NCBI GenBank assembly: GCA_016709385.1
Contig: JADJMW010000009.1
Span: 1 to 64,000, forward strand
Direction of reading: 5' to 3'
DNA from: Candidatus Rubrivivax defluviihabitans
Lineage (GTDB): Bacteria > Pseudomonadota > Gammaproteobacteria > Burkholderiales > Burkholderiaceae_C
Length of the DNA: 64,000 nt
Under the pieces are notes generated by a model. That model was not told the origin of the DNA. It ran no database searches and saw only the letters and a program-made list of their open reading frames with translations. Made by a program: the position numbers and the translations under genes. The first letter of the stretch is position 1. Each line of letters begins with the position of its first letter. This document shows positions 53,343 through 61,114 of the stretch, in pieces.

Positions 53343-54044
53343 TCAGCGGTTCAGGCTCGTCCGGGGCGTGGCGTCGAGCGAGCTGAGTCCTTCGCGCAAG
53401 GCATAGCGGGTGAGCTCGGCCACGCCGCGCAGCTGCAGCTTGTGCAGCACGTTCTCGCGGTGCGTGGCCACGGTCTTGGGGCTGACGTGCAGCTGCTCGG
53501 CGATCTCGTTGGTGGTGTAACCCTCGGAGAACAGCTGTACCAGCTGGCGCTCACGTGCGGTGAGCGTGGGGCTTTCCACCATCGCCGGGCCGGTCTTGCG
53601 CCGCCGCATTTCGCGCACCATCACGCCCGAAAGCGCGGGGCTGATGTAGATGCGCCCGAGCATCACCTGGCGCAGCGCCAGCGCCAGCTCGTCGAACGAG
53701 CCGTCCTTGAGCACATAGCCCGACGCGCCAGCCTCGATCATGGCCAGCACCAGCCGGTCCTCGTCGTGGACCGACAGGCACAGCACCTGCACCTGCGGCA
53801 ACTCGGCGCGCAGGCGCTGCACGGCGTCGATGCCGTTCAGTCCCGGCATGGAGAGGTCGGTCACCAGCACGTGGGGCATGTGCGTGCGCACCTGCCGCAA
53901 CATGCTCGGCCCGTCTTCGGCGGTGGCCACCAGGTCCAGGTCGGGCTCGCGCGACATCAACGCCGCCAGACCTTCGCGCAGAATGCGATGGTCGTCGGCC
54001 AGCACCACGCTGATCCGGGTTCGCGACAGGGGAGAAGCGGGCAC
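53343..54044 (-). CDS. LuxR/NarL-type response regulator
   Basis: A 233-residue two-component regulator. Receiver: VVLADDHRILREGL, phospho-acceptor D63 (VLVTDLSMPGLNGIDA), KDGSFDEL. The C-terminal LuxR helix-turn-helix is complete (LTARERQLVQLFSEGYTTNE, IAEQLHVSPKTVATHRENVL). The GTG start lies four bases after the kinase stop, so the pair is co-translated. Targets are unknown; the injection operon downstream is the obvious candidate. Confidence 0.93.
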   Translation of the reverse strand: MPASPLSRTRISVVLADDHRILREGLAALMSREPDLDLVATAEDGPSMLRQVRTHMPHVLVTDLSMPGLNGIDAVQRLRAELPQVQVLCLSVHDEDRLVLAMIEAGASGYVLKDGSFDELALALRQVMLGRIYISPALSGVMVREMRRRKTGPAMVESPTLTARERQLVQLFSEGYTTNEIAEQLHVSPKTVATHRENVLHKLQLRGVAELTRYALREGLSSLDATPRTSLNR

Positions 54045-54048
54045 CGGT

Positions 54049-54918
54049 TCAATCTCCCGCTGAGGTCGGCCCCGGGTGCTGGCCCGTCAGCGCCGGCACC
54101 CACAGCCGCGCCACGGTGCCGTGCCCGATGCGCGAGCGCAGCACCAGGCGGCCGCCCACGGCGTGCACCTGCGCCATGGCGCTGAGCAGGCCGTAGCCGC
54201 CGTGGGGGCCGAAGCGCGCACAGGGGTCGCCGACCCGAAAGCCGATGCCGTCGTCGGCCACCGTCAGCATCAGGCCCCGCGGGCCGCTGCGCAGCCTCAG
54301 CTCGGCATGTTGCGCCCGGGCGTGCTTGCAGACATTGAAGACGAGCTCGCGCGCAACGCGAAAGACCACGCCCAGGACCGGCTCCTGGAGAGGGGTATCA
54401 CCTATCGGGTCGCGCAGGCGCACCCGCGGCCCGCCCTGGGCTTCGGCACGGCGCACCATGCTGTCCAGCGCGGTATGCAGACCCAGCTGCGCCAGCAGCG
54501 GGCAGCTCAGTTCGAAGGTGGCGCTGCGCGTGGCCTTGATCGCCTGGCCGAGCAACTGTCGCAGCTCGGCGATCAAGGCCTGGGCCGGCGCCGCGCCGGC
54601 TAGGAGCTGCAGTTCGCCCAGCTTGAGCGCGGCCACCGACAAGGTCTGGCCGATATCGTCGTGCAGGCCGGCAGCGATGCGTTCGCGTTCGCGGCCCTGC
54701 GCCAACACGGCGTCGAACGCCCGTCGCTGCCATTGGCGAGCGAGATCACGCTCGCTGCGGAGGCCGGTGGCTGGTGAACCGGCACCGCCTTCGCGCCCGG
54801 CCGCCGGCGTCGGCTTGGGCGAAGGTCGCGCCGGCCGCTGTGCGACCGCACCCACCAGACCTGCCGCGGCTGGGCCCGCAGAGCGCTGCATCTGCCTGGC
54901 GCGGCGCTGCAACGTCAT
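54049..54918 (-). CDS. cytosolic sensor histidine kinase (HisKA_3)
   Basis: A 289-residue NarX/DegS-type kinase. The dimerisation/phospho-acceptor box RERERIAAGLHDDIGQTLSV contains H86. The ATPase domain shows VVFRVARELVFNVCKHARAQ (N-box), TVADDGIGF (G1) and GGYGLLSAMAQVHAVGGRLV (G2). The first 60 residues are short, alanine/proline-rich and without membrane helices, so no classical sensor domain is present; input may come from another protein. It is encoded immediately before its regulator. Confidence 0.92.
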   Translation of the reverse strand: MTLQRRARQMQRSAGPAAAGLVGAVAQRPARPSPKPTPAAGREGGAGSPATGLRSERDLARQWQRRAFDAVLAQGRERERIAAGLHDDIGQTLSVAALKLGELQLLAGAAPAQALIAELRQLLGQAIKATRSATFELSCPLLAQLGLHTALDSMVRRAEAQGGPRVRLRDPIGDTPLQEPVLGVVFRVARELVFNVCKHARAQHAELRLRSGPRGLMLTVADDGIGFRVGDPCARFGPHGGYGLLSAMAQVHAVGGRLVLRSRIGHGTVARLWVPALTGQHPGPTSAGD

Positions 54919-55228
54919 CGCCCACCCCGTCGGGTTCCGGCGTCGTGCCTCTTGCGGCCGAGGCCGGTGGCCACGCCCGTACTGTCGAATCGAAATCGCG
55001 CCTCTGCCATTCAAGCATCCCAAGCCAGCACGACGGGTCCGCCGTGGAGCAGGGCTTTTGCCACAGGCCATCGGCGATGTCAAAGGAATTGGACCGATGC
55101 AAGGCTTCTTCCCCGGGTCACACCCCTAGTTTGAAGTTCCAAGGCCACTGGCCAGACCATGAGGTCGCCGCGGCCCGTGCGGCTTATGCTGCCGCCATGG
55201 GCATCAGCCACCGACATTTCTTTTAACG
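54919..55228. other. gap upstream of the kinase gene
   Basis: About 310 bases with no supported gene, RNA or terminator. It should contain the promoter of the minus-strand kinase operon. No convincing -35/-10 pair was identified by eye. Confidence 0.4.
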
Positions 55229-55431
55229 CCCGGTCCGGCTCAGCGAGGGCGGCGCCGGCCCGCTGGCGGTCAGCTGGCGCGGCTACGGCGGATCCAGCGG
55301 CCGGCCGCACGAGGCCGGGCTGCTGACCGACGCGCGCACCGCCTACCTCACGCTGGCGGCGCGCGTGCACCCTTTGCGCATCGTGTCTGCGGCGAGTCGC
55401 TGGGCACCACGGTGGCGGTGATGCTGGCCGC
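55229..55431 (+). pseudogene. alpha/beta-hydrolase fragment
   Basis: An internal piece of a serine hydrolase: LSEGGAGPLAVSWRGYGGSS, GRPHEAGLLTDARTAYLTLA and, after a frameshift near 55385, CGESLGTTVAVMLAA containing the nucleophile elbow GESLG. The N-terminal strand and the C-terminal catalytic Asp/His part are missing, so it cannot be active. The fragment runs straight into the start of the next exported protein. Confidence 0.8.
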
Positions 55432-55735
55432 CGCATGGCTGGTGGCGGCTGCCGGCACGCATGCCCAGCCGGCGCCTCCCGGCAGCGTGGCCAGCACGGC
55501 CAGCCATGCCGATCCGCTGCGACCCGACGCCGCCGTGCCCCCCATGATCTACACCTCGCCACTGAAGCGCTACCGTGCCGCGCGCGACGTGGGGGTCGGC
55601 TCGTGGCGCGAGGCCAACGAGTCGGTCACGCGCATCGGGGGCTGGCGCAGCCATGCACGGGAGGCCAGTCAGCCGGAGCCGAACGTTTCAGCGCCGGCGT
55701 CGTTGCCGGTCGCACCTGGCCATGGCAAGCATTGA
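55412..55735 (+). CDS. small exported protein of metal-resistance cluster
   Basis: A 107-residue protein with a signal peptide ending near AAAGTHAQ. The mature part has a distinctive core (PPMIYTSPLKRYRAARDVGV, GSWREANESVTRIGGWRSHA) that I associate with small periplasmic proteins encoded before copper-type outer-membrane factors in Burkholderiales. Function is unknown. The start (GTG 55412 or ATG 55421) and the first residues of the signal peptide coincide with the end of the hydrolase fragment, so the original N-terminus may have been replaced. It lies 12 bases before the next gene. Confidence 0.6.
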   Translation: MAVMLAAAWLVAAAGTHAQPAPPGSVASTASHADPLRPDAAVPPMIYTSPLKRYRAARDVGVGSWREANESVTRIGGWRSHAREASQPEPNVSAPASLPVAPGHGKH

Positions 55736-55747
55736 GGGCGCGGCAGC

Positions 55748-57379
55748 ATGAAGGCCCCACGTCATCGACCGCTGCAGCCGCGGCCGGACCCGTGCCGACG
55801 GCGCGCCCTGCGCCTGCCGGTCGCCGCGGCGGCTGTCGCGGTGCTCGCCGGTTGTGCCTCGTTCAGCCCCGACGGCGGCTTCGCCAGCGTCGAGCAGACC
55901 ACCCAGCAGCGGCTGGGCCAGGACGTGCGCTGGGCCCGTTCCGAGAGCGACCGCCCGTTGATCGATCAGCGCGTGCAGGAGCTCCTGGCCCAGCCGCTGG
56001 CCATGGACGACACCGTGCAATTGGCGCTGCTCAACAACCGCGGCCTGCAGGCCGCGTTCTTCGAACTCGGCATCGGCGAAGCCGATCTGGTGCAGGCTGG
56101 CCGGCTGGCCAACCCAGGCTTCAGCTTTGGCCGCAAGACCCAGGGTGACGAGGTCGAGATCGATCGCGGCCTGCATTTCAACCTGGTGCGCTTGCTGGCC
56201 ATGCCGTTGCTGCAGGAAGTGGAGTCGCGGCGCTTCGCGCAGACGCAGGGCATGGCGGCGCTGAGCGTGCTCACGCTCGCCGCCGAGACGCGCAAGGCCT
56301 GGGTGCAGGCGGTGGCCGCGCAGGAGTCGGTGCGTTACGCCGCGCAGGTGATGCAGGCGGCCGAGGCCAGCGCCGAGCTGGCGCGGCGCATGCTCCAGGC
56401 GGGCAATTTCAACCGCCTGCTGCAGTCGCGCGAGCAGTCTTTCTACGCCGAAGCCGCGCTCGGCCTGGCGCGCGCGCAGCAGGCGCAGCTGGCCACGCGC
56501 GAACGTCTCACCCGACTGATGGGCCTGTGGGGCGCGCAGACGGCCTTTCGCCTGCCCGAACGCCTGCCCGAACGCCTGCCCGACCTGCCGGCGCAGGCGC
56601 GGGAGCTGCCCGATATCGAGCGCATCGCCATCGCGCAGCGGCTGGACGCGCAGGGAGCGCGCCTGGCCGCCGCGCACACGGCCAGCAACCTGGGGCAGAC
56701 GCGCAGCACGCGTTTCATCAACGTGCTGGAACTGGGCTTGAGCTACAACACCTCGAACGAGGGCTGGACCGAACGCGGCTGGGAGATCGGCTTCGAGCTG
56801 CCGCTGTTCGACTGGGGCACGGCGCGCGTGGCCAAGGCCGAGAGCATCTACATGCAGGCCGTCAACCGCGCCGCCGAGACCGCCATCAACGCGCGCTCGG
56901 AAGTGCGCGAAGCCTATGGCGCCTACCGTTCGGCCTGGGACATCGCGCGCCACCACCGCGACGAGATCGTGCCGCTGCGCCAGCGCATCCTGGAAGAGAA
57001 CGTGCTGCGCTACAACGGCATGCTGATCGGCGTATTCGAGTTGCTCGCCGATGCGCGCGCGCAGATCGCCAGCGTGAATGCCGCCATCGACGCGCTCGCG
57101 GCCATGATGGCGGGGCAGGGCCCGTTCGGTGCGGTCGGCATGGGCGGCTTGTTCAGCGTGGTCAAGGTGCGCAAGGACCAGAAGCCTGGCGACTACGGCG
57201 ACCCCGGCTGGTACGAGCACCCGCCCGGCACGGTGGCCTACGAATTCACCGGCGCCCTGCCCGACCCGGCGCGCTTCCAGTCCGAAGGCCGCGGCTCGAT
57301 GCCGCCGCTGGCACGGCCGGCCAGCGACCTGGAGGTGAAGGTGCGCAAGCCCAGCGGCGGCCACGCGGGGCACCACTGA
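55748..57379 (+). CDS. outer-membrane factor lipoprotein of copper cluster (TolC-like)
   Basis: A 543-residue TolC-superfamily channel. The lipobox is VLAGCAS (about residue 37). Barrel/helix repeats include MDDTVQLALLNNRGLQAAFF, ELGIGEADLVQAGRLANPGF and GWEIGFELPLFDWGTARVAK. The C-terminus is a histidine-ended extension (KPSGGHAGHH) suited to bind metal. A 12-bp unit is repeated three times (56549-56584; RLPERLPERLPD). Relatives usually precede a multicopper oxidase and cupredoxin; here the oxidase is missing. The stop overlaps the next ATG. Confidence 0.88.
   Translation: MKAPRHRPLQPRPDPCRRRALRLPVAAAAVAVLAGCASFSPDGGFASVEQTTQQRLGQDVRWARSESDRPLIDQRVQELLAQPLAMDDTVQLALLNNRGLQAAFFELGIGEADLVQAGRLANPGFSFGRKTQGDEVEIDRGLHFNLVRLLAMPLLQEVESRRFAQTQGMAALSVLTLAAETRKAWVQAVAAQESVRYAAQVMQAAEASAELARRMLQAGNFNRLLQSREQSFYAEAALGLARAQQAQLATRERLTRLMGLWGAQTAFRLPERLPERLPDLPAQARELPDIERIAIAQRLDAQGARLAAAHTASNLGQTRSTRFINVLELGLSYNTSNEGWTERGWEIGFELPLFDWGTARVAKAESIYMQAVNRAAETAINARSEVREAYGAYRSAWDIARHHRDEIVPLRQRILEENVLRYNGMLIGVFELLADARAQIASVNAAIDALAAMMAGQGPFGAVGMGGLFSVVKVRKDQKPGDYGDPGWYEHPPGTVAYEFTGALPDPARFQSEGRGSMPPLARPASDLEVKVRKPSGGHAGHH
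56549..56584 (+). repeat. 12-bp triplicate repeat inside the outer-membrane factor gene
   Basis: CGCCTGCCCGAA occurs twice in tandem and is followed by CGCCTGCCCGAC, encoding RLPE-RLPE-RLPD. It is in frame and looks like a slippage expansion in a periplasmic loop. Confidence 0.8.
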
Positions 57380-57972
57380 TGGCGCGCCGGGACCCGTCTT
57401 CGATCCAGCGCAGAACCAAGCCAGGAAGAATTCTCGTGACAGGGTCGAGGGGCACGACCGTGATCATCCTCACCGTCGGCCTGGCCGCGGTTCCAGCCGC
57501 GGCCTTGGCCCATGGCGAGAAGGACCATGCCGGCCAGGCCGGCCCGGTGGTCAAGGAGCAGAAGGACTGGGGCATCGCCGGCGACGCCAGGAGCGTCGCG
57601 CGAACGGTGCAGATCCGCATGACCGATGCCATGCGCTTCACGCCCGACCGCATGGAGTTGCGGCAGGGCGACACGGTCCGCTTCGTGGTGCACAACACCG
57701 GCAAGCTGATGCATGAATTCGTCATCGGAACGAAAAGGGAGCTCGACGCGCACGCCGCGCTGATGGTCAAGTTCCCGAACATGTAACACGACGAACCCTA
57801 CATGGCGCACATGCCGCCGGGCCGCAGCGGTGAGCTCGTCTGGACCTTCAACCGCGCCGGCGACTTCGATTTCGCCTGCCTGATCGCCGGCCACTACCAG
57901 GCCGGCATGGTGGGCCGTATCGAGGTGGTGCGCGCCATCGCAGGCACGGGCGCCCCGGCGCGCAAGCCCTGA
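57379..57972 (+). pseudogene. cupredoxin-like copper protein with nonsense codon
   Basis: A plastocyanin-like exported copper protein interrupted by TAA at 57784-57786, after codon 135. The same frame then stays open to 57972 and encodes the rest of the domain (HDEPYMAHMPPGRSGELVWT, FACLIAGHYQAGMVGRIEVV). The expected residue at the stop is glutamate (FPNM-E-HDEPYMAH in relatives, from memory), so a single G-to-T change explains it. The first histidine ligand (GKLMHEFVIG) precedes the stop, while the Cys, His and Met ligands follow it, so the truncated product could not hold type 1 copper. Confidence 0.88.
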
Positions 57973-58021
57973 ACCGGCACACCACTTCCGCTTCCCATCC
58001 CAACCCGGAGGAAAGTCCTCC

Positions 58022-58372
58022 ATGAGGCAAACGTTCCCCAGCCTGCTTGCCGCACCGGCCTGCGCGGCCCCCGCATCGGTGCTGGCGCAGACCACCGACC
58101 CAGCGGCGCATCGTGTCATGGCCCAGGCCAGCCCGGCCGCAGCCACCGCCGACATGGCCACCGGCGAGGTGCGCAAGGTCGACAAGAGCGCCGCCAAGCT
58201 GACCCTGAAGCACGGCGAGATCAAGCACCTGGACATGCCGCCGATGACGATGGTGTTCAACGTCAGGGACAAGGCCGTGCTCGACCAGTTCAAGGCCGGC
58301 GACAAGGTGCGCTTCCGGGCGGTCAACGACGCGGGCAAGTACACCGTGACCGATATCGAAAGAGCGGACTGA
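58022..58372 (+). CDS. CusF-like periplasmic copper-binding protein
   Basis: A 116-residue exported protein. A signal peptide ends near SVLAQ. The CusF fold is recognised by GEVRKVDKSAAKLTLKHGEI, KHLDMPPMTMVFNVRDKAVL and KVRFRAVNDAGKYTVTDIE. Copper ligands fit H69, M75 and M77; the tryptophan that stacks on copper in E. coli CusF is replaced by M72. It would shuttle Cu(I) or Ag(I) to an efflux channel. GGAGG precedes the start by about 10 bases. Confidence 0.9.
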   Translation: MRQTFPSLLAAPACAAPASVLAQTTDPAAHRVMAQASPAAATADMATGEVRKVDKSAAKLTLKHGEIKHLDMPPMTMVFNVRDKAVLDQFKAGDKVRFRAVNDAGKYTVTDIERAD

Positions 58373-58681
58373 CGCCGCCACGGGTCCGGTGCACCATTGG
58401 CGCCACCAGCACGCCTGCCAGGCCGTCGAACCCGCTCGGGTTTTGCATGGTATTTGTCTCCTTGGCGGCAGTCCGGGCCGGCATCGCATGACAGCATGTC
58501 CCGAGTTCCGTGCCGGTTGCCGGCGGGCTGCGCCTGCGGCGGGCGCCTTGCCGTGAGCCAGGTCAAGGCGGCGCGGGGTACCGGGCGCAGAATGATTCAT
58601 GTGCCACCCTGCTCGACGCCGGTCGGAGACCGGCAAATGCGGGGGTGCGTCGGCACGCATCGACCGCTATCGTAGGAGACC
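58373..58681. other. gap after copper cluster
   Basis: About 310 bases without a supported gene. On the minus strand an ATG at 58450 with a GGAGA site opens a 40-codon frame (MQNPSGFDGLAGVLVAP) that dies at the CusF end; it may be a remnant of a deleted gene. No terminator or RNA was recognised. Confidence 0.4.
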
Positions 58682-59494
58682 ATGAATACGCGCCATCCGC
58701 ACCAAGGGGAACCGCATCTGCTGCACTCGCTGACCGAGTGGCGGGCGCTGTTCGAGATGGCTTTCCTGCCGTATTCGGTGCCGGGACTGATGCTGGCGCC
58801 GCGCGGCGACGGCCACCCGGTGCTGCTGCTGCCCGGCTTCATGGCCGACGAGGTCACGCTGTTCGCGTTGAAATTCTTCCTGCGCAGCCGCGGCTACGAC
58901 GTGCAGACCTGGGGCTTCGGCCGCAACGTGGGCTTCCAGAGCCGGCATGCGCAGGCCCTGGAGCAGAAGATCCGCTGGCTGCATCACAAGAGCGGGCGCC
59001 GGGTGAGCCTGGTCGGCTGGAGCCTGGGTGGCGTGTTCGCCCTCTACGGCGCGCATCAGGCGCCGGAGTGCGTGCGTAGCGTCATCACCCTGGGCAGCCC
59101 GGTGAGCGTGGACCCCGAAGGCAGCAAGTCGCCGCCTTTCGTGAAGGCGCTGTACCGGCTGATTGCCCACCCCATGGGCCCCGACGCCCACACCATGCAA
59201 CCGCGCGCCAAGAAGCTGCGCGAACGCAAGGAGTTGCCGGTGCCGATGAGCTGCCTGTATTCTCTGAGCGACGGCGTGGTGCCGCCGCAGGAAGCCACCA
59301 TCAACGGTGACCCGGCGCTGCACGAGAACATCCGCGTCGCCGGCAGTCATACCGGCCTGGGCTTCAACGCCATGGTGCTGGCCATCGTGGCCGAGCGGCT
59401 GGCGCAACCCGAGGGCCAATGGCAGCCGTTCAAGCCGCAGGGATGGTGGGGGAGCGCCTACCGGATGCTGACGCACGGCGCCGGGGCGGCTTAG
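58682..59494 (+). CDS. alpha/beta hydrolase
   Basis: A 270-residue serine hydrolase. The nucleophile elbow is SLVGWSLGGVFALYG; the oxyanion strand is HPVLLLPGFMADEVTLFALK, and the catalytic Asp/His are probably in SLSDGVVPPQEA and VAGSHTGLGFNA. It has no signal peptide. It resembles lipase-like or PHA/wax-ester-associated hydrolases, and it is convergent with an acyltransferase of neutral-lipid synthesis, which suggests lipid turnover. Its last 65 bases overlap the 3' end of that gene. Confidence 0.88.
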   Translation: MNTRHPHQGEPHLLHSLTEWRALFEMAFLPYSVPGLMLAPRGDGHPVLLLPGFMADEVTLFALKFFLRSRGYDVQTWGFGRNVGFQSRHAQALEQKIRWLHHKSGRRVSLVGWSLGGVFALYGAHQAPECVRSVITLGSPVSVDPEGSKSPPFVKALYRLIAHPMGPDAHTMQPRAKKLRERKELPVPMSCLYSLSDGVVPPQEATINGDPALHENIRVAGSHTGLGFNAMVLAIVAERLAQPEGQWQPFKPQGWWGSAYRMLTHGAGAA

Positions 59495-60977
59495 ACGCGG
59501 GCGCGGCGGCGGCCTTCGCAGCCGATCGCGGCGCCGCGCGCCGGCGCGCGGCGCTGGCTGCCGGCCGCGCCTGCGCCGCAGCGAGAAGCTCCTGGAAGCT
59601 GTCGCGCACGCATTGCGCGAAGGTCTCGGGGTCGGGCATCAGTTCGCGGCACGAGGTCGGCGAGATGACGATGCGGCCGTCGTAGCTGGTCACCGCGAAG
59701 ACCAGGCCCATGCCGTCGGCGATGGGCATGATGGCCGAGAAGTACGTCATTCTTGCGCCGCACAGGTACAGCGGCACGGCAGGCCCCGGCACGTTGGTGA
59801 TGGTGCAGTGGGCCAGCGGCGAACGCCGGCCGATGCTGGCCGTGGCGCGGCCCAGCAGCTTGGCCGTCAGTGCCAGCGTGGCCGCCGGCACGTGGCTGCC
59901 CGCTTCGCTGAGTTCCCGCGCGCCCACGGCACGCGACAGGTGTTCCGACGAAGCCGTCTGGCCGTGGATGAACGCCAGCCGCTGCAGCGGGTCGGCCAGG
60001 TCGGTGCCCAGGGCCACACGCAGCCAGGTCAGCTCGGGGCTGACGGCCGTGCCGTCGCTCGGGCGCAGGTAGAAGGGGGCCATCGCGGCCAGGCTGGACT
60101 CGGGCAGTTCGCCGTACAGGTCCAGGTAGCGCCGCAGCGCGCCGCCGCACACCGCCAGCACGGCGTCGTTGATGCTGGCGCCGGCCACCGCGCCGCGGAT
60201 GGTCTTGAATTCGTCGAGCATGAAGCGCCGCGTCTCGAACACGCGATGCGGCGAGACCACCGAATTGAAGCGCGTCGCCGGCAGCTTGTGCGGGCGCAGC
60301 AGCAGGTCGCCGGCCAGCGACAGCGCCGCCGGCGCGGCACGCCGCACGGCGCGCCCCAGCGGCCCGGCCAGGCGGGCGGCGGCGCCCATGCTGTGCGCCA
60401 CGCCGCGCCGGACCATGCGCAGCACTCCGGGCGGCCGCTCGGCGAACCATGGGGCGGGCGGCGGATCGGCCGGCGGCGTGGCGTCCAGGTCGTGCAGCAG
60501 CGTCGTGACCTGGTTGCCGTTTTCCACGTCGATGGCGGCGTGGTGCATCTTCGTCAGCAGCGCAAAGCTGCCGGCGGGCAGGTCCAGGAAACCGTCGAGC
60601 CCTTCGATGACGTAGATCTCCCACAGCGGGCGGTCCAGGTCCAGCGGCCGGGCGTGGATGCGCGAGGCCTGGATGCAGAACTGGCGCCAGTCGCCGGGTT
60701 TGGGCAACGCGATGTGGCGCACATGGTATTCCAGGTCGAACTGCTCGTCGTCCACCCAGTACGGAAAGTCCAGGTTCAGCGGCACGCGGCGCAGCTTGCG
60801 GCGCAGGATGGGCAACTGGTCCAGGCGGCTGGCGATGCGCGCCAGGATGGTCTTGAAGCGCACCCTGCCGCCGGGCGCCGTGGACTGGTTGTAGATGTGG
60901 ATGAGCGTGACGTTGGCGTTCGAGTGCGCGGTATCGGAGTACAGGAACGCGGCGTCGTGGGCGCTGAGTTGTGGCAT
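59430..60977 (-). CDS. wax ester synthase / diacylglycerol acyltransferase
   Basis: A 515-residue WS/DGAT enzyme that esterifies acyl-CoA to fatty alcohols or diacylglycerol for storage lipid. The start is MPQLSAHDAAFLYSDTAHSN; the catalytic HHxxxD is H145-H146...D150 (MHHAAID). The second family block is NDAVLAVCGGALRRYL and the C-terminal block NVPGPAVPLYLCGARM. The last 45 residues are an Ala/Arg/Lys-rich tail. The ATG at 60977 is the family start. With the phasin gene it indicates a cell able to store carbon as PHA and neutral lipid. Confidence 0.93.
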   Translation of the reverse strand: MPQLSAHDAAFLYSDTAHSNANVTLIHIYNQSTAPGGRVRFKTILARIASRLDQLPILRRKLRRVPLNLDFPYWVDDEQFDLEYHVRHIALPKPGDWRQFCIQASRIHARPLDLDRPLWEIYVIEGLDGFLDLPAGSFALLTKMHHAAIDVENGNQVTTLLHDLDATPPADPPPAPWFAERPPGVLRMVRRGVAHSMGAAARLAGPLGRAVRRAAPAALSLAGDLLLRPHKLPATRFNSVVSPHRVFETRRFMLDEFKTIRGAVAGASINDAVLAVCGGALRRYLDLYGELPESSLAAMAPFYLRPSDGTAVSPELTWLRVALGTDLADPLQRLAFIHGQTASSEHLSRAVGARELSEAGSHVPAATLALTAKLLGRATASIGRRSPLAHCTITNVPGPAVPLYLCGARMTYFSAIMPIADGMGLVFAVTSYDGRIVISPTSCRELMPDPETFAQCVRDSFQELLAAAQARPAASAARRRAAPRSAAKAAAAPASKPPRRRASASGRRSPTIPAA

Positions 60978-61114
60978 GCGGAGGGAGTGGGCCGCTGGGG
61001 TGCGCCAATGGTAGCCCGCAACTCCCGCACCGCCGCCGTGAAATGCGACCTCGAACGCCCTTGCCTTGAGGCGGCTCAAGCCTGTGCGGTGACGCTCCGC
61101 GCACGATCGCAGCC

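Noticed and set aside
58330..58450. Minus-strand 40-codon frame starting MQNPSGFDGLAGVLVAP
   Set aside because: It has a fair ribosome site but runs antisense into the CusF gene and stops; at most a remnant, so not listed as a gene.
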